Below the pieces are notes generated by a model. It was not told the DNA's origin, searched no databases, and saw only the letters and a program-made list of their open reading frames with translations. A stretch of DNA of 64,000 nucleotides from a virus. The stretch's first letter is position 1. Each line of letters starts with the position of its first letter. Of the stretch, positions 19,670 to 29,420 are shown piece after piece. The stretch is from IMG/VR virus record IMGVR_UViG_3300042465_002544, positions 1-64,000 of that record. The stretch is one strand, 5' to 3'. A program made the translations under genes and the position numbers.

Positions 19670-20778
19670 TGGCTGGAACAGGAGCAGGAGGAAAACAGTC
19701 TAATAATTCTGGAACAGAAACAGGAGGAAGACAAGGAAGTGAAAATTCAGGTAAAGATATAGGTAATACTGCTGGTGCAACATCAGAATATTCTTTTTAC
19801 CAAAATGTAACTTATGGTGCAACACCATATGGACTTCTTAATCCAAGCCAGCAAACTCTATATGGTGTTCTTAAGCAAAAAGTTGCATATGGCGGTCTTA
19901 AAGCATTAAATACAAAATCTATGCAGTCAATAGGTCAAGTGTTTGACCAGAATAACTCTAACACCTATCAATCAGCTGGAGAAAGAATAAATCCAGTAAT
20001 TGTTAGCTCTATACAAGATATTAAAGATAGGGTCGGTAGTGCAAGCCTAGCAACTACTGATCACGGAAGAGAGGGTAATGCAAAGCTTCCTACTGGTATG
20101 TATCGTGATACTGGACAAAATAGATATTATTTAGTATTAGATAATAAACAAAAAACAAGTAAAAATCCACCATTAATTGGTGCTACGCCAACAACTTCAT
20201 ATCAGTTGCCTGTTGTCAAGCCAGAGATAAATCCAAATCCTAGTCCTCAAATAGATTTTCCTAAAGCTAGGAAACAGAAAAAACCAGATGAAGATTTAAT
20301 CTTTAATTCTCCAGACTATAAGGCAACTTATGAAGAAGTAATTAGAGAGATGTCTCTTTCTTTAATTATGGCAGGAGACGATATTATATCTAACTATAAT
20401 TATGAAAGCATTGACTCTTTGCCAGATATTGATGTTGAAATTAAAATTTCAGGTGGAGAATATCTAAACGCAAAAGAAGTAATTGATAAAGGATTGGGAG
20501 GTGAAATACTACAATCACTAATAGATGGAAGCATATCAAGTGAAGAGGCTGAAGCAGCTAATAGAATATTACTTTACTTAGAGGGTCTTATTGGAGAAGA
20601 AGCTACCTATTCTCAAAAAATGAAGTACTTTGGAAAGCTTTCTCCAAATAACTCTTCATTTACTCCTGGAGTTGCTAGAGATGGAGACTCACTACTTATT
20701 GACTTTAATGTTGATTTGCCAGATAGTTTTCAGATTCCTGGGGCAAATGAAATAAGGGTTAGATTTGATCCAGTTTAG
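19669..20778 (+). CDS. Virion-associated protein of unknown function
   Basis: 369 residues. The start ATG overlaps the previous stop and has AAGGAG eight bases upstream; a GTG nine bases earlier is less likely. Residues 1-45 are Gly/Ser/Asn-rich and disordered-looking, followed by a Tyr-rich stretch, a Pro-rich linker (about 175-205) and a helical C-terminal domain with acidic turns. No recognisable catalytic motif. Position between hub and fibre genes suggests a tail-tip component. Confidence 0.5.
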   Translation: MAGTGAGGKQSNNSGTETGGRQGSENSGKDIGNTAGATSEYSFYQNVTYGATPYGLLNPSQQTLYGVLKQKVAYGGLKALNTKSMQSIGQVFDQNNSNTYQSAGERINPVIVSSIQDIKDRVGSASLATTDHGREGNAKLPTGMYRDTGQNRYYLVLDNKQKTSKNPPLIGATPTTSYQLPVVKPEINPNPSPQIDFPKARKQKKPDEDLIFNSPDYKATYEEVIREMSLSLIMAGDDIISNYNYESIDSLPDIDVEIKISGGEYLNAKEVIDKGLGGEILQSLIDGSISSEEAEAANRILLYLEGLIGEEATYSQKMKYFGKLSPNNSSFTPGVARDGDSLLIDFNVDLPDSFQIPGANEIRVRFDPV

Positions 20779-20781
20779 TGC

Positions 20782-20795
20782 TAAAATATAGATTA
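20782..20795 (+). promoter_or_regulatory. -10 box positioned for leaderless transcription
   Basis: TAAAAT at 20782-20787, seven bases before the ATG at 20795. No ribosome binding site lies between. The -35 region is poor. Confidence 0.5.
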
Positions 20796-21793
20796 TGAAT
20801 GGTATTTATAGAATTTACGAAGATGGAAAATTAATTAGAGAAGTTAAAAATAAGCTTACCTTGCTTGGCAGGTCTAATGCACTTAGTACAATGCTTGGAC
20901 TTACACAATCTTTTGCAGGATCTCTTGGAGTTGGCATATCTTCTTTATCTAATTCAGATACTAAAGTTTTGCCAACAGGTGCTGTGTTTTTAAATATGAC
21001 AGACTTAGACTATGGAGTAGGAAAATATCCAGTTACATCCACAAGTCTTGGTCAGGATTCAAGCCAAACAAAGGATGCACTTGTTTACACCGCAAGAATA
21101 ACAGATCCAAGTAGATATACGATTTATGAGCTTGGTCTATTTAGTAATCAGATAGCAGGTTCTGTTGATGTTGATGCACTTTCATTGCTTGGGTTTGAGG
21201 GTGGTGACTCACTAAAGGAAACTGTATCTTCTGTAGATTATTATTTAGACGACACAAACTCTACCTATATCGCAGGAAGAAAGGCAACGTATGAAACTAA
21301 TAATACCAACTATAGAATTGGATCAAATGCCGTAAAACTTTTGTCTGGATATTCTGTATTTATTAGTGATTCTGTTTTTAACTTAACAAACTTTTATTCT
21401 CCAGATAAACTTAAACTTGCTTTTTATGCAACAGGAACAAGCGTAGTTGTAAAGGTAAGATTTTATAATGGGGCAAATAACAACGCAGAATTTACATTTA
21501 ACTCTGGGGCTGGTGTTGTCAACAATGCATATAATGTTGTGTCTTTATTAAAATCACAAGCAGTTATTACTGGAACTATGGATTGGTCGGTAGTTGACAA
21601 AATAGAAATATTGGTTTCTGGTGGAACAAATGCAATTCTAGATGGATTAAGAATTGAAAAAACAAAGCCTATTGATTCTATTGATGGTTTGGTATCAAGA
21701 GCGGTGCTAGATTCAAATACTAAGATTGACAAACAGGCAGGAAGCATCATTGACATTGAATACCTACTTACATTTGATTTGGATGCTGGATAA
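20795..21793 (+). CDS. Tail-tip or fibre protein
   Basis: 332 residues with a leaderless-type start. The N-terminus (IYRIYEDGKLIREVKNKLTL, a stretch NALSTMLG, then LGVGIS) and YTARITDPSRYTIYELGLFS resemble baseplate/fibre base domains found in other phages. Residues about 150-290 form a beta-rich segment with SNAVKLLSGYSVFISDS and VKVRFYNGANNNAEF, which looks like a carbohydrate-binding jelly roll. Likely virion, possibly glycan-binding; inference from composition and place. Confidence 0.5.
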   Translation: MNGIYRIYEDGKLIREVKNKLTLLGRSNALSTMLGLTQSFAGSLGVGISSLSNSDTKVLPTGAVFLNMTDLDYGVGKYPVTSTSLGQDSSQTKDALVYTARITDPSRYTIYELGLFSNQIAGSVDVDALSLLGFEGGDSLKETVSSVDYYLDDTNSTYIAGRKATYETNNTNYRIGSNAVKLLSGYSVFISDSVFNLTNFYSPDKLKLAFYATGTSVVVKVRFYNGANNNAEFTFNSGAGVVNNAYNVVSLLKSQAVITGTMDWSVVDKIEILVSGGTNAILDGLRIEKTKPIDSIDGLVSRAVLDSNTKIDKQAGSIIDIEYLLTFDLDAG

Positions 21794-22965
21794 TGCCTAT
21801 AAATCTTAATGCTTTGGGATTAATTCCTTCCACTCCATATAATGTTTCTATTACTATGACAATTGGAGATAGAGAGATTGACAGTTTAAGGTCATTTTCT
21901 TCTACCACTCCTCCTATTTTTAATAAAAATCTTGTAGACTATGCTCCACAAAGTGCTATTATAACTAGAAATTTTGTAACCACAAGAGCAGCTCGTGCTG
22001 CACAAAATGATGTTGCTATAACAGGTACTTTTAAAATTCTTTCTATGGCAGCAAATTTTACAGGAAAAACTGTTGAGGGTACTAAGGTTCCAAAAAAATG
22101 GAGTGGTGGAGGACCATTAAATCAACAAGCACCAGTAATTCAATTAAAGTATAAGCTAGACAAAGATCTTACTAATGCAATTGTAGTTTCATCAAATCCT
22201 TCAGATATTGCTAAAAAATATTTATTAACCCCATTGACAGGTGCTCGAACAACTAAGAAAAAAGTTGTTTCAGTAGAGGTATCGGCAGCTGAACTTGGGT
22301 GTAAATGGAGTTCTATTCATAAAGAGTGGACTGGTGGAGTAAGAGGTGAAACATTTTGGAACAAGGGAAATAGGGATAAAAAAGGATTTGGTAAATATTT
22401 AACAGCCTATAAAGGAACTGGAGCATTCGGTGGGTCAAAAGATATTCCAGCGGTTACTGGAGTTAAAAGCCTTACAAGCAAACTGAGAACTTCTGTAGAT
22501 CCAGCTGTTACACAGCTATTAGTTAATGGAGAAGAAATAAAAGATGTTATTTATTTTCTTTATTCTGACTCAACAAGTAATCCTCCAGCAGAAAGTAGCT
22601 ATATCTATTTAGACTCATCTTTTGTAGCAGCAAGCGGAGTAAACACAACTACACAAGGCTGGACAAAAGCTTCAGGTAGAAACTTTAAGACTGGTTCAAC
22701 TTATAATTTTCCAACATATTCAAACGCTGAGATATCTGCAAGAAGAGTAATCTCTCAGTCCCTAGTTGATGCAATAGTTTTTTCTAATACGTCTCAACAA
22801 GTAGATAGCGTAGAGGGAGAAGTTGATGGTTCTTTATCTTATCCTCAAAATGTTAATATAGCCTTTACAATTATAAGATATACTCTTACTGGAGACTCTT
22901 GGGCTCCTTCGTGGATTGGAGGGGAAACTAAGATGTCTTCACCAACATCGGCGGTTATTACATAA
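21793..22965 (+). CDS. Tail protein of unknown function
   Basis: 390 residues, overlapping both neighbours by one base (TAATG). Starts with a fibronectin-like strand set (LIPSTPYNVSITMTIGDREI), followed by a lysine/glycine-rich central part and Ser/Thr-rich beta segments. No motif gives a function. Being locked between two fibre genes in one operon suggests a structural role. Confidence 0.5.
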   Translation: MPINLNALGLIPSTPYNVSITMTIGDREIDSLRSFSSTTPPIFNKNLVDYAPQSAIITRNFVTTRAARAAQNDVAITGTFKILSMAANFTGKTVEGTKVPKKWSGGGPLNQQAPVIQLKYKLDKDLTNAIVVSSNPSDIAKKYLLTPLTGARTTKKKVVSVEVSAAELGCKWSSIHKEWTGGVRGETFWNKGNRDKKGFGKYLTAYKGTGAFGGSKDIPAVTGVKSLTSKLRTSVDPAVTQLLVNGEEIKDVIYFLYSDSTSNPPAESSYIYLDSSFVAASGVNTTTQGWTKASGRNFKTGSTYNFPTYSNAEISARRVISQSLVDAIVFSNTSQQVDSVEGEVDGSLSYPQNVNIAFTIIRYTLTGDSWAPSWIGGETKMSSPTSAVIT

Positions 22966-25900
22966 TGGCAACAAATATAGAATTTTTAAGTGGAGTTTCA
23001 GATAATGCTAGAAACTTTTCTGTTATGCATGAGCAATTATCATCTATAAATTTTAGTGGATCTTTTGGAAAAACAATAACAACTAAAAAAGTAAAAAACC
23101 TTGAGCCTGGAGAAGTAATAATCAGTTCAGATCCAGGGATAGCAAACTCAAATGAAATATATTTAGTTTCTTTTTTAGACGAAGATACTATAGAAGATGG
23201 TTCAACCATATACTATATTTATTATTTAGACCAGGGAACCGCAGATCAAAAAAAGTATACTGTTGGATCCTCTGAGTCAGATTTTAGATATACTGGAGAA
23301 GAAGACATAACTGTTGAGGTTGAAGATCCTTTAAAAGTAGATCCAGGTTCAGCTGGTTGGGCTATTAGTAAATATGGAAACGCCGTATTTTCCAATGTTT
23401 ATGTTCGTGGAGAAATTGAAGCTACCTCTGGAGAAATATCTGGCTCTCTTTCAATAGGACAACAGGGTCAGAGTAACATTATTTTAGGCAGTGGAGATTT
23501 CTTAGATAGTGATAATTTAACATACTATGGGTTGCTAATAAATCAAAACAACTACTTGCTTTCTTATAAAAAAGAAACTGTTCCATTTTCAATATCACAA
23601 ATTCAAGTTATAGATACGGACACTATAGATTCTTCAACAAGCCTAGTTACTTTAAATTTAGATAATTCTTCTGGAATATTTACAGGAGTTGGATCAGAAT
23701 TTTTAGAGCTTTATGGATTTCAAGGATCTTTAAGTTTTTTAAATAATTCTTGGGGAATTGCTGAGGTTACATCTTCATCTGTAAAAATTAATGTTCCAAG
23801 AGTTTTAGCAGGAAGCCATACTTCTTTTACGGTTCAACCACAGGCAAAACCACTTGTTTTAAATAATAGATTAAACATAACGAGTGTTTCTATTGCAAAT
23901 TCTCCAGTAGTAAGTGTTTATTCTGCAATTTTTACAGCAGTGGGTCATAACTATGAAGAAGGAACCAACATTGTTGTTTCTGGAATTACAAATGCAGCTA
24001 TATTAGGTTTAAATAGTGTTTTTTCTGTAGCATCAGTTAGTGGAAATACCTTTAAAGCAATAAATGTATCTGGAAATGTTGGTACATATACGACTGGTAT
24101 AAGTTCCGCCTTAGTTGATAACGTCCTTGCCTTTGAAGATGAAACAAAATTTAGAGCTGGAAGTGCTGATAACTTTATGTCATATAGCAGTGAGCTAGAT
24201 AAATTAATTGTAACTGGTGAAATCGTTGCTGATTCTGGTAATTTTGCTGGAGCTTTAACTGTAAATAATGGAACTATGAAATTTGGTAAAGGCGTTACAA
24301 CAGGAAAAGATGGATTAAGGATTGATGCAAATAATTTCTGGTATTCAACTGGAGAGTTTAATGTTGGTGGGTCAGGTGGTATATCTTATTCTGGAACAGG
24401 AAATGTAAATATTGGAGGTGGTGTAACTGTAGGTGGAGATATTTCTACAGCAACAGGAACTATTACTGGTCAAACCTTTAGGACTTCATCAACCGCCACA
24501 ACAAATGGTGTCATCTTTGACTCTGCTGGTGTTCGTGGATATAATTCAAGTGTTAAAAAGTTTGATTTAACATCATCTGGTATTCTTACAGTAACTGGTG
24601 CAAATGTTACTGGAGCAATTAATGCAACATCTGGATATATTGGTGGAGAAAGTTCTGGTTGGCAAATTACAACAGATACAATTTCATCTGTTGGCGGTAC
24701 AAATAAAGTCTATCTTATTAATGGAAGTAACCCCAAGATATCAATTTCATCTAACAGTGCATCAAAAGGTTCATTTATTGCAGGAGATACCCCATTCTAT
24801 GTTGATGGCGATGGAAGACTTTCTCTTGGAACCCAAATGTATTTTGATCCAAATGATACACAGTCTTTTGGCAAGTTAACCGTAATTGGAAGAATTTCTG
24901 GTGCTATTGATAACGTAACAACTGTTCCAACAGATAGCAATACCTTTAGTGTAAGTCAGGCTGTAATTTCAGGAACAAATCAAGCAGTGCTAACAACCAC
25001 AGCCACCCATTCTTTTACTGCAGGAGATACTGTAGTTATTGCTAGTTTAACTGGTAATGCAGCTGTTGCAAATGGGGCTTTTGTAGTTTTATCTTCTCCA
25101 GCACCAACCTCAACAACTTTTGCAGTAACTGTTTCTAGCGGTACTAATGGAACAGTAAGTGGTCAAACTGGTACGGCAAAAATAAGAGAAATGACACTAG
25201 GTTTACATGCAGCACTAAGTGGCTCTCCTGCTGGATATGGCATTAGATTGGATGAAAATAATTATTGGTTTGTTAATAATCAGTTTAAGGTTGGAACTAG
25301 CGGATCATATTTTTCGTGGGACGGTGCAACTCTTGAAGTAAAGGGTAAGGTAACTTCAACTGATGGTGATATTGGTGCTTGGACACTATCTAACGAGGAA
25401 CTATATTCAGACATTAGTGATACTGGAAATACATATAGAACTGGAATTAAGGCTGCAACTGGTATTGGTGGTGGCACATATACCCCATCTGTTTTTTATA
25501 TGGTACATGATCATAATAATGCAAATACAGAGCCAGAATGGTCTGAATCACATACCCCATTCTATGCAGATAGCAATGGAAGATTTTCACTAGCAGATAG
25601 ATTCTTCTTTGATCAAGATGTTAATGGTGCATTATCACAAACAAACCTAACAATTTATTCAGATGGTGGAAGAATCGGTGGAACTGCTGCAGATGATAGA
25701 GGATGGAGTTTTGGAAATGGTCTTTTGTATAGTGGAAATGGAACAAGTTTTGTTTCATTGGCAACTCCAGGAGCACTTCCAGACACAAGCCTAGCAAAAA
25801 ATATGACTGTAACTAAAATGACGGTTGACTCAGAGGGCGATGGATATTCTAGTATTTATATTGAACTATACCTAGCCGATATGATAACCCTATTGACATC

Positions 25901-26528
25901 AAAAACTAGTTATACTTCAACACAGTTGTTAGATCAAGCTACATACTCTCAGGCTTTAGCCGAAGTATTTTCTAATGCACAAATAAAATTTTCAAATGGT
26001 GAAGGTGCAACTACTACCCCACTAAAAAATATATTTGATACTGCCTTAAACACAAGTTTAACGGATTTAGCAAATAGATTTCTTATTGTAAGAAATGTTT
26101 ATTCAAATGCTACAAGCTTAAGTGGATCCTTTAATAATCGTGCAAATATTTTAGATGGATCAAGTTATATTTCTTCAGATAAAAAAATAAATCTTGTTAT
26201 TTATGGTGAAGATTATGGTCTAGGAGCTACAGTTATTGATGAACAAGTTGTTGCAGGTAGCAATGGTTATCCATCAGATTCAATTGCACAAGTTTATTTA
26301 TCTTCAGATAACTTGCAAAACAACGAATATGTTTTTTGGGCAGGAAATCCATTGGCAACAGAAGCACCAACATATATTAAAAACACAGGAGACATAAAGG
26401 CAAGAGACATCATAGCTGATCATACAATATCTACTAGCATGTCCTTAGCAGGACACCAAGTATTTATTTCTGCTACCAATCCAGCTGCAGAGGCTGTAGC
26501 TGGCGATATATGGATTGATATTTCTTAG
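22965..26528 (+). CDS. Large tail fibre protein
   Basis: 1187 residues. Residues about 120-165 (AGWAISKYGNAVFSNVYVRG, then EIEATSG) match the central fibre region seen at the end of lambda-J-like proteins. The rest is a beta-structured fibre with internal repeats: TPFYVDGDGRLSL near residue 607 recurs as TPFYADSNGRFSL near 865. Two small H-x-x-x-x-G-D modules (about 308-378 and 661-738) resemble the insert in the connector protein. The C-terminal domain (about 943-1120) is homologous to a domain of the next gene. Likely receptor-binding or fibre shaft. Confidence 0.75.
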   Translation: MATNIEFLSGVSDNARNFSVMHEQLSSINFSGSFGKTITTKKVKNLEPGEVIISSDPGIANSNEIYLVSFLDEDTIEDGSTIYYIYYLDQGTADQKKYTVGSSESDFRYTGEEDITVEVEDPLKVDPGSAGWAISKYGNAVFSNVYVRGEIEATSGEISGSLSIGQQGQSNIILGSGDFLDSDNLTYYGLLINQNNYLLSYKKETVPFSISQIQVIDTDTIDSSTSLVTLNLDNSSGIFTGVGSEFLELYGFQGSLSFLNNSWGIAEVTSSSVKINVPRVLAGSHTSFTVQPQAKPLVLNNRLNITSVSIANSPVVSVYSAIFTAVGHNYEEGTNIVVSGITNAAILGLNSVFSVASVSGNTFKAINVSGNVGTYTTGISSALVDNVLAFEDETKFRAGSADNFMSYSSELDKLIVTGEIVADSGNFAGALTVNNGTMKFGKGVTTGKDGLRIDANNFWYSTGEFNVGGSGGISYSGTGNVNIGGGVTVGGDISTATGTITGQTFRTSSTATTNGVIFDSAGVRGYNSSVKKFDLTSSGILTVTGANVTGAINATSGYIGGESSGWQITTDTISSVGGTNKVYLINGSNPKISISSNSASKGSFIAGDTPFYVDGDGRLSLGTQMYFDPNDTQSFGKLTVIGRISGAIDNVTTVPTDSNTFSVSQAVISGTNQAVLTTTATHSFTAGDTVVIASLTGNAAVANGAFVVLSSPAPTSTTFAVTVSSGTNGTVSGQTGTAKIREMTLGLHAALSGSPAGYGIRLDENNYWFVNNQFKVGTSGSYFSWDGATLEVKGKVTSTDGDIGAWTLSNEELYSDISDTGNTYRTGIKAATGIGGGTYTPSVFYMVHDHNNANTEPEWSESHTPFYADSNGRFSLADRFFFDQDVNGALSQTNLTIYSDGGRIGGTAADDRGWSFGNGLLYSGNGTSFVSLATPGALPDTSLAKNMTVTKMTVDSEGDGYSSIYIELYLADMITLLTSKTSYTSTQLLDQATYSQALAEVFSNAQIKFSNGEGATTTPLKNIFDTALNTSLTDLANRFLIVRNVYSNATSLSGSFNNRANILDGSSYISSDKKINLVIYGEDYGLGATVIDEQVVAGSNGYPSDSIAQVYLSSDNLQNNEYVFWAGNPLATEAPTYIKNTGDIKARDIIADHTISTSMSLAGHQVFISATNPAAEAVAGDIWIDIS

Positions 26529-26537
26529 GAGGTTTAA

Positions 26538-28667
26538 ATGGCAACTCAAAATTTTGGCGTAGCAGGTGGTGGATATTCTAATTTAAGAGGAATTAATCAA
26601 ACACCATATAGCGTTGGATCATCTGTAGCTTTTGCAACAAACAGAGTTGTTCAGCAAGTTTCTATTCAAATTGCTGGTGCAGGTGCAACATATAAAGCTA
26701 GAGGTGTATTATGGAACTCAACTGGATCAGCAGTTCTTGCACAATCAGCAAATACAAATATAGCATCAGATAACACTCCACCTTTTAGTCTAAAAGATTT
26801 TAATATTCCAAATACATACGTTCCAGCAGGAACATATTATGTTGGTTTTTGGAGAGACTCAACAGAGAGAGTTGAGTGGGATGTTCAAAATGGAAGCAAC
26901 ACAAGTAAAACTTCTGGAGGGTCTGGTGCAGGTAGCAGTGCTGATGCACTAGATTCATCTGGAACTGGAACTGTATATAGAAGGCTTATTGGTAGAATAA
27001 CTTATATAGATGTTGTTGCTCCGCCCGAATCACCAACCTTTAATGCAGCAGCAGGAACTAACTCTATTGCAATGTCTTCTATAAATATTGTTAATGATGG
27101 ATCTAATGGCTCAAACCCAGCATCATGGGCAATTTCATGGGAGTACGCTACAAAAACTTCATCAGCAACAACTTGGTCAACTTGGACAGCATTTACTCCA
27201 ACTGCTTCAAGCACTCATAGCGTTACAGGGCTTGCATCTGGAACAACTTATGATATAAAAATTAGATCAAGAAATCCTGTAGGATACAGCCCTGAGTCTG
27301 TAATAAAAACAGTAACTCCATATGGTGTTGCTACTGTTACTGCAGCAACGCTAACATATGACTCTGGAACAAATTCTAATACAATCGCTTACTCTGCAAA
27401 TAGAAACTATGGAACTATTAGCACAGTAAGAATTGATCGTTCTGTAAATGGTGCAGCTTATACGACTCTTTCGTCTAGCATAACAGCACCAGCACCAGAT
27501 CCTTCTACAAATCAAACAATATCTGGTTCATATGTAGATTCTGCAAGCATTATTCCTGGAGGCACATATACTTATAGAGTTTATGTAACTAGCCAAGCAG
27601 GTTTGAGTGCATTTAAAGTAACAAATACTGTAACAACAATTACAAAACCTTCTGCACCAATAAACTTTACTGCAACATCGATTAATCCAACATCCATCGG
27701 GGTCTCATGGGCAGCCCCATCAGATACTGGTGGAAGTGCAATACAAAAGTATACGCTGTATATTGATTCTACCCAACTTGTTCCTCCAGTAAATCCACAA
27801 GATCAAGTAATTGGATTTACTGTAAGTAAAATTGTTGTGGAAGATAATGGCGGAGATCCAGTAGATGGATATTATTCTACGATATATATACATGCAAGCT
27901 ATTCAGATTTAGATAATTTAATTTTAAATACTCTTACTAACTATACAGCACAAGACCTTTTAGATCCAGTTGTATATGATCAAGCAGTTACAGAGTTATT
28001 TTATGCCTCAGATGAGTTTGGAGATCCAATAAGATATATAAAATTTATAAATAGTCCAACTCAAAATTTATTTAATACTACATCCAATCCAAATTTAACA
28101 CAATTAGCAGGTTTAATGTTGCCCGTTCAAGGTGCAGATAGAATTGAAGCTACAGGATTTGATGTAGACGGATTGGTAGAATTTGCTCTTGATCCATATG
28201 ACGTATCAGAAAAAACTGTAGTATTTGAAATTTGGGGAGAAAGCGTTATTTACTATTTGCCTGTTGCAAATGAATTTATTACAACTGGTAGCAATATTGG
28301 TAAAACAGTAACATCCTATCTTCCACCATCACAAGTAGCAGTGCAGTCAAGAGCAATTGTTAGTAACAATATATCACCATCAACATTTTCTTATAACATA
28401 ACAACTGCATATGACTCTGTAAATAATCTTACTATTAATATAGAGCCAAATACTAGCTATAGTCTTGGAGTGTATGCAACAAATACTGTTTTAGATGGAA
28501 CCCCAGCTACACTTGCAGTTACTACAATTGGTGGTCTTCCAAAAATTTATATAAATGATGAGTGGGTATATGCTAAAATTAAGAAGAGAAATGCTACCAA
28601 TGATGGATGGGATAATGCATATATTAAAGTTAGAAATCCAACGGATACTGACTGGACATATATCTAA
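26538..28667 (+). CDS. Tail protein with fibronectin III domains, one split by an inserted domain
   Basis: 709 residues, with AGGAGG before the ATG. Residues 1-150 form a jelly-roll-like domain. Fibronectin type III units follow: about 160-260 (THSVTGLASGTTYDIKIRSR), about 262-365, and one starting at about 370 (INPTSIGVSWAAPSDTGG). That third unit breaks off after YTLYIDS; about 180 residues homologous to the C-terminal domain of the previous protein follow, then the remaining strands (NTSYSLGVYATNTV) complete the fold. FN3 domains are common in phage tail proteins and may aid surface adhesion. Ends in a short W-rich tail. Confidence 0.75.
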   Translation: MATQNFGVAGGGYSNLRGINQTPYSVGSSVAFATNRVVQQVSIQIAGAGATYKARGVLWNSTGSAVLAQSANTNIASDNTPPFSLKDFNIPNTYVPAGTYYVGFWRDSTERVEWDVQNGSNTSKTSGGSGAGSSADALDSSGTGTVYRRLIGRITYIDVVAPPESPTFNAAAGTNSIAMSSINIVNDGSNGSNPASWAISWEYATKTSSATTWSTWTAFTPTASSTHSVTGLASGTTYDIKIRSRNPVGYSPESVIKTVTPYGVATVTAATLTYDSGTNSNTIAYSANRNYGTISTVRIDRSVNGAAYTTLSSSITAPAPDPSTNQTISGSYVDSASIIPGGTYTYRVYVTSQAGLSAFKVTNTVTTITKPSAPINFTATSINPTSIGVSWAAPSDTGGSAIQKYTLYIDSTQLVPPVNPQDQVIGFTVSKIVVEDNGGDPVDGYYSTIYIHASYSDLDNLILNTLTNYTAQDLLDPVVYDQAVTELFYASDEFGDPIRYIKFINSPTQNLFNTTSNPNLTQLAGLMLPVQGADRIEATGFDVDGLVEFALDPYDVSEKTVVFEIWGESVIYYLPVANEFITTGSNIGKTVTSYLPPSQVAVQSRAIVSNNISPSTFSYNITTAYDSVNNLTINIEPNTSYSLGVYATNTVLDGTPATLAVTTIGGLPKIYINDEWVYAKIKKRNATNDGWDNAYIKVRNPTDTDWTYI

Positions 28668-28681
28668 TCTTAAGGTATAAT
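28653..28681 (+). promoter_or_regulatory. Promoter TGGACA-N17-TATAAT
   Basis: TGGACA (28653-28658), 17-nt spacer, TATAAT (28676-28681), overlapping the end of the FN3 gene and preceding a good Shine-Dalgarno (AAGGAG) for the gene at 28709. Confidence 0.65.
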
Positions 28682-28708
28682 AATAAAGAGTAATTATAAG
28701 GAGAAAAA

Positions 28709-28891
28709 ATGTCACAAGATAAGACACTTGAACTAGTTGTTCAAGAATTACAAAACCGTATTGGTCAAATTACTAGCCAGTATGAAACACAACTTGCTGT
28801 ACTTAAAGCACAGGCACAACAGGCTATTGAAGCAAAAGATGCAGAAATTGTATCACTTAAAACTCCAGCCAAAGAGGAAAAGTCTAAGTAA
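28709..28891 (+). CDS. Small coiled-coil protein
   Basis: 60 residues, AAGGAG upstream. A single amphipathic helix (LELVVQELQNRIGQI, then repeated Gln/Ala heptads) with a Lys-rich end suggests an oligomeric coiled coil. It has its own promoter and overlaps the next start. Could be a virion or fibre-assembly helper; function unknown. Confidence 0.6.
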   Translation: MSQDKTLELVVQELQNRIGQITSQYETQLAVLKAQAQQAIEAKDAEIVSLKTPAKEEKSK

Positions 28892-29343
28892 TGGCAGCAC
28901 CACTAAGTGATGGAAATCCATTAACATATGATTGGCTTAACCTTTTAGTAGGAGAAGTTAATACATTGTCTACAACATCTGCATTGTCAAAAAATAATGT
29001 TAAAATTAAAATGTCTCCTAGACATTACACCACCTCTACAGTAACTAATACCGTTCAGATTGTTACTGGTAAGGCAACCGTAACTCTTGGTAAAGGTAAG
29101 ACAAGAGGAAAAACTGCACCTATAAAATTTCAACCAACATTTTCCGCATCAGATGTTTTAGTTGTTGCAAATGTTAACTACAATGGAACTGATCCTGGCG
29201 TAGACGCTGTATGTTGGGTAACAAACATTGATGAGTCAGGATGCATGTTTTGGGTAAGACGATTTGATTCCCCAAATAAGAATCAGACAACGCCAGTAAC
29301 AATTAATTATATTGCTATTGGTAAAGCAAGCTCTTCAACATAA
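28891..29343 (+). CDS. Putative virion protein, H-type-lectin-like end
   Basis: 150 residues, beginning at the last base of the previous stop. The C-terminal half (VLVVANVNYNG, then CMFWVRRFDS and VTINYIAIGKA) has the strand order of H-type lectin-like domains seen at the end of phage fibre proteins. The N-terminus (TYDWLNLLVGEVNTL) looks like a fibre attachment helix. Tail association is inferred from this and from its position at the end of the structural block. Confidence 0.5.
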   Translation: MAAPLSDGNPLTYDWLNLLVGEVNTLSTTSALSKNNVKIKMSPRHYTTSTVTNTVQIVTGKATVTLGKGKTRGKTAPIKFQPTFSASDVLVVANVNYNGTDPGVDAVCWVTNIDESGCMFWVRRFDSPNKNQTTPVTINYIAIGKASSST

Positions 29344-29352
29344 TAAAAACTA

Positions 29353-29387
29353 TTGACATACCCCAGTTACTTTGATAAACTGGGGTA
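29353..29387 (+). promoter_or_regulatory. Promoter overlaid by a 10-bp perfect inverted repeat
   Basis: TTGACA (29353-29358), 17-nt spacer, TAAACT (29376-29381). The inverted repeat TACCCCAGTT (29359-29368) and AACTGGGGTA (29378-29387) fills the spacer and covers the -10, as an operator would. Alternatively the RNA hairpin ends transcription of the structural operon. Confidence 0.6.
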
Positions 29388-29388
29388 C

Positions 29389-29403
29389 TGCCATTTTTTG
29401 GCA
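29389..29403 (+). promoter_or_regulatory. 5' hairpin TGCCA-T5-TGGCA
   Basis: A 5-bp perfect stem with a T5 loop, beginning about where the preceding promoter should start transcription. It may stabilise the 5' end of the metallophosphatase mRNA. Confidence 0.4.
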
Positions 29404-29420
29404 TAAACAAAAGGATTAAA

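Noticed and set aside
28676-29387. Leaderless start for the gene at 28709 or 29421
   Set aside because: Both have clear Shine-Dalgarno sites and a longer distance from -10 to ATG.
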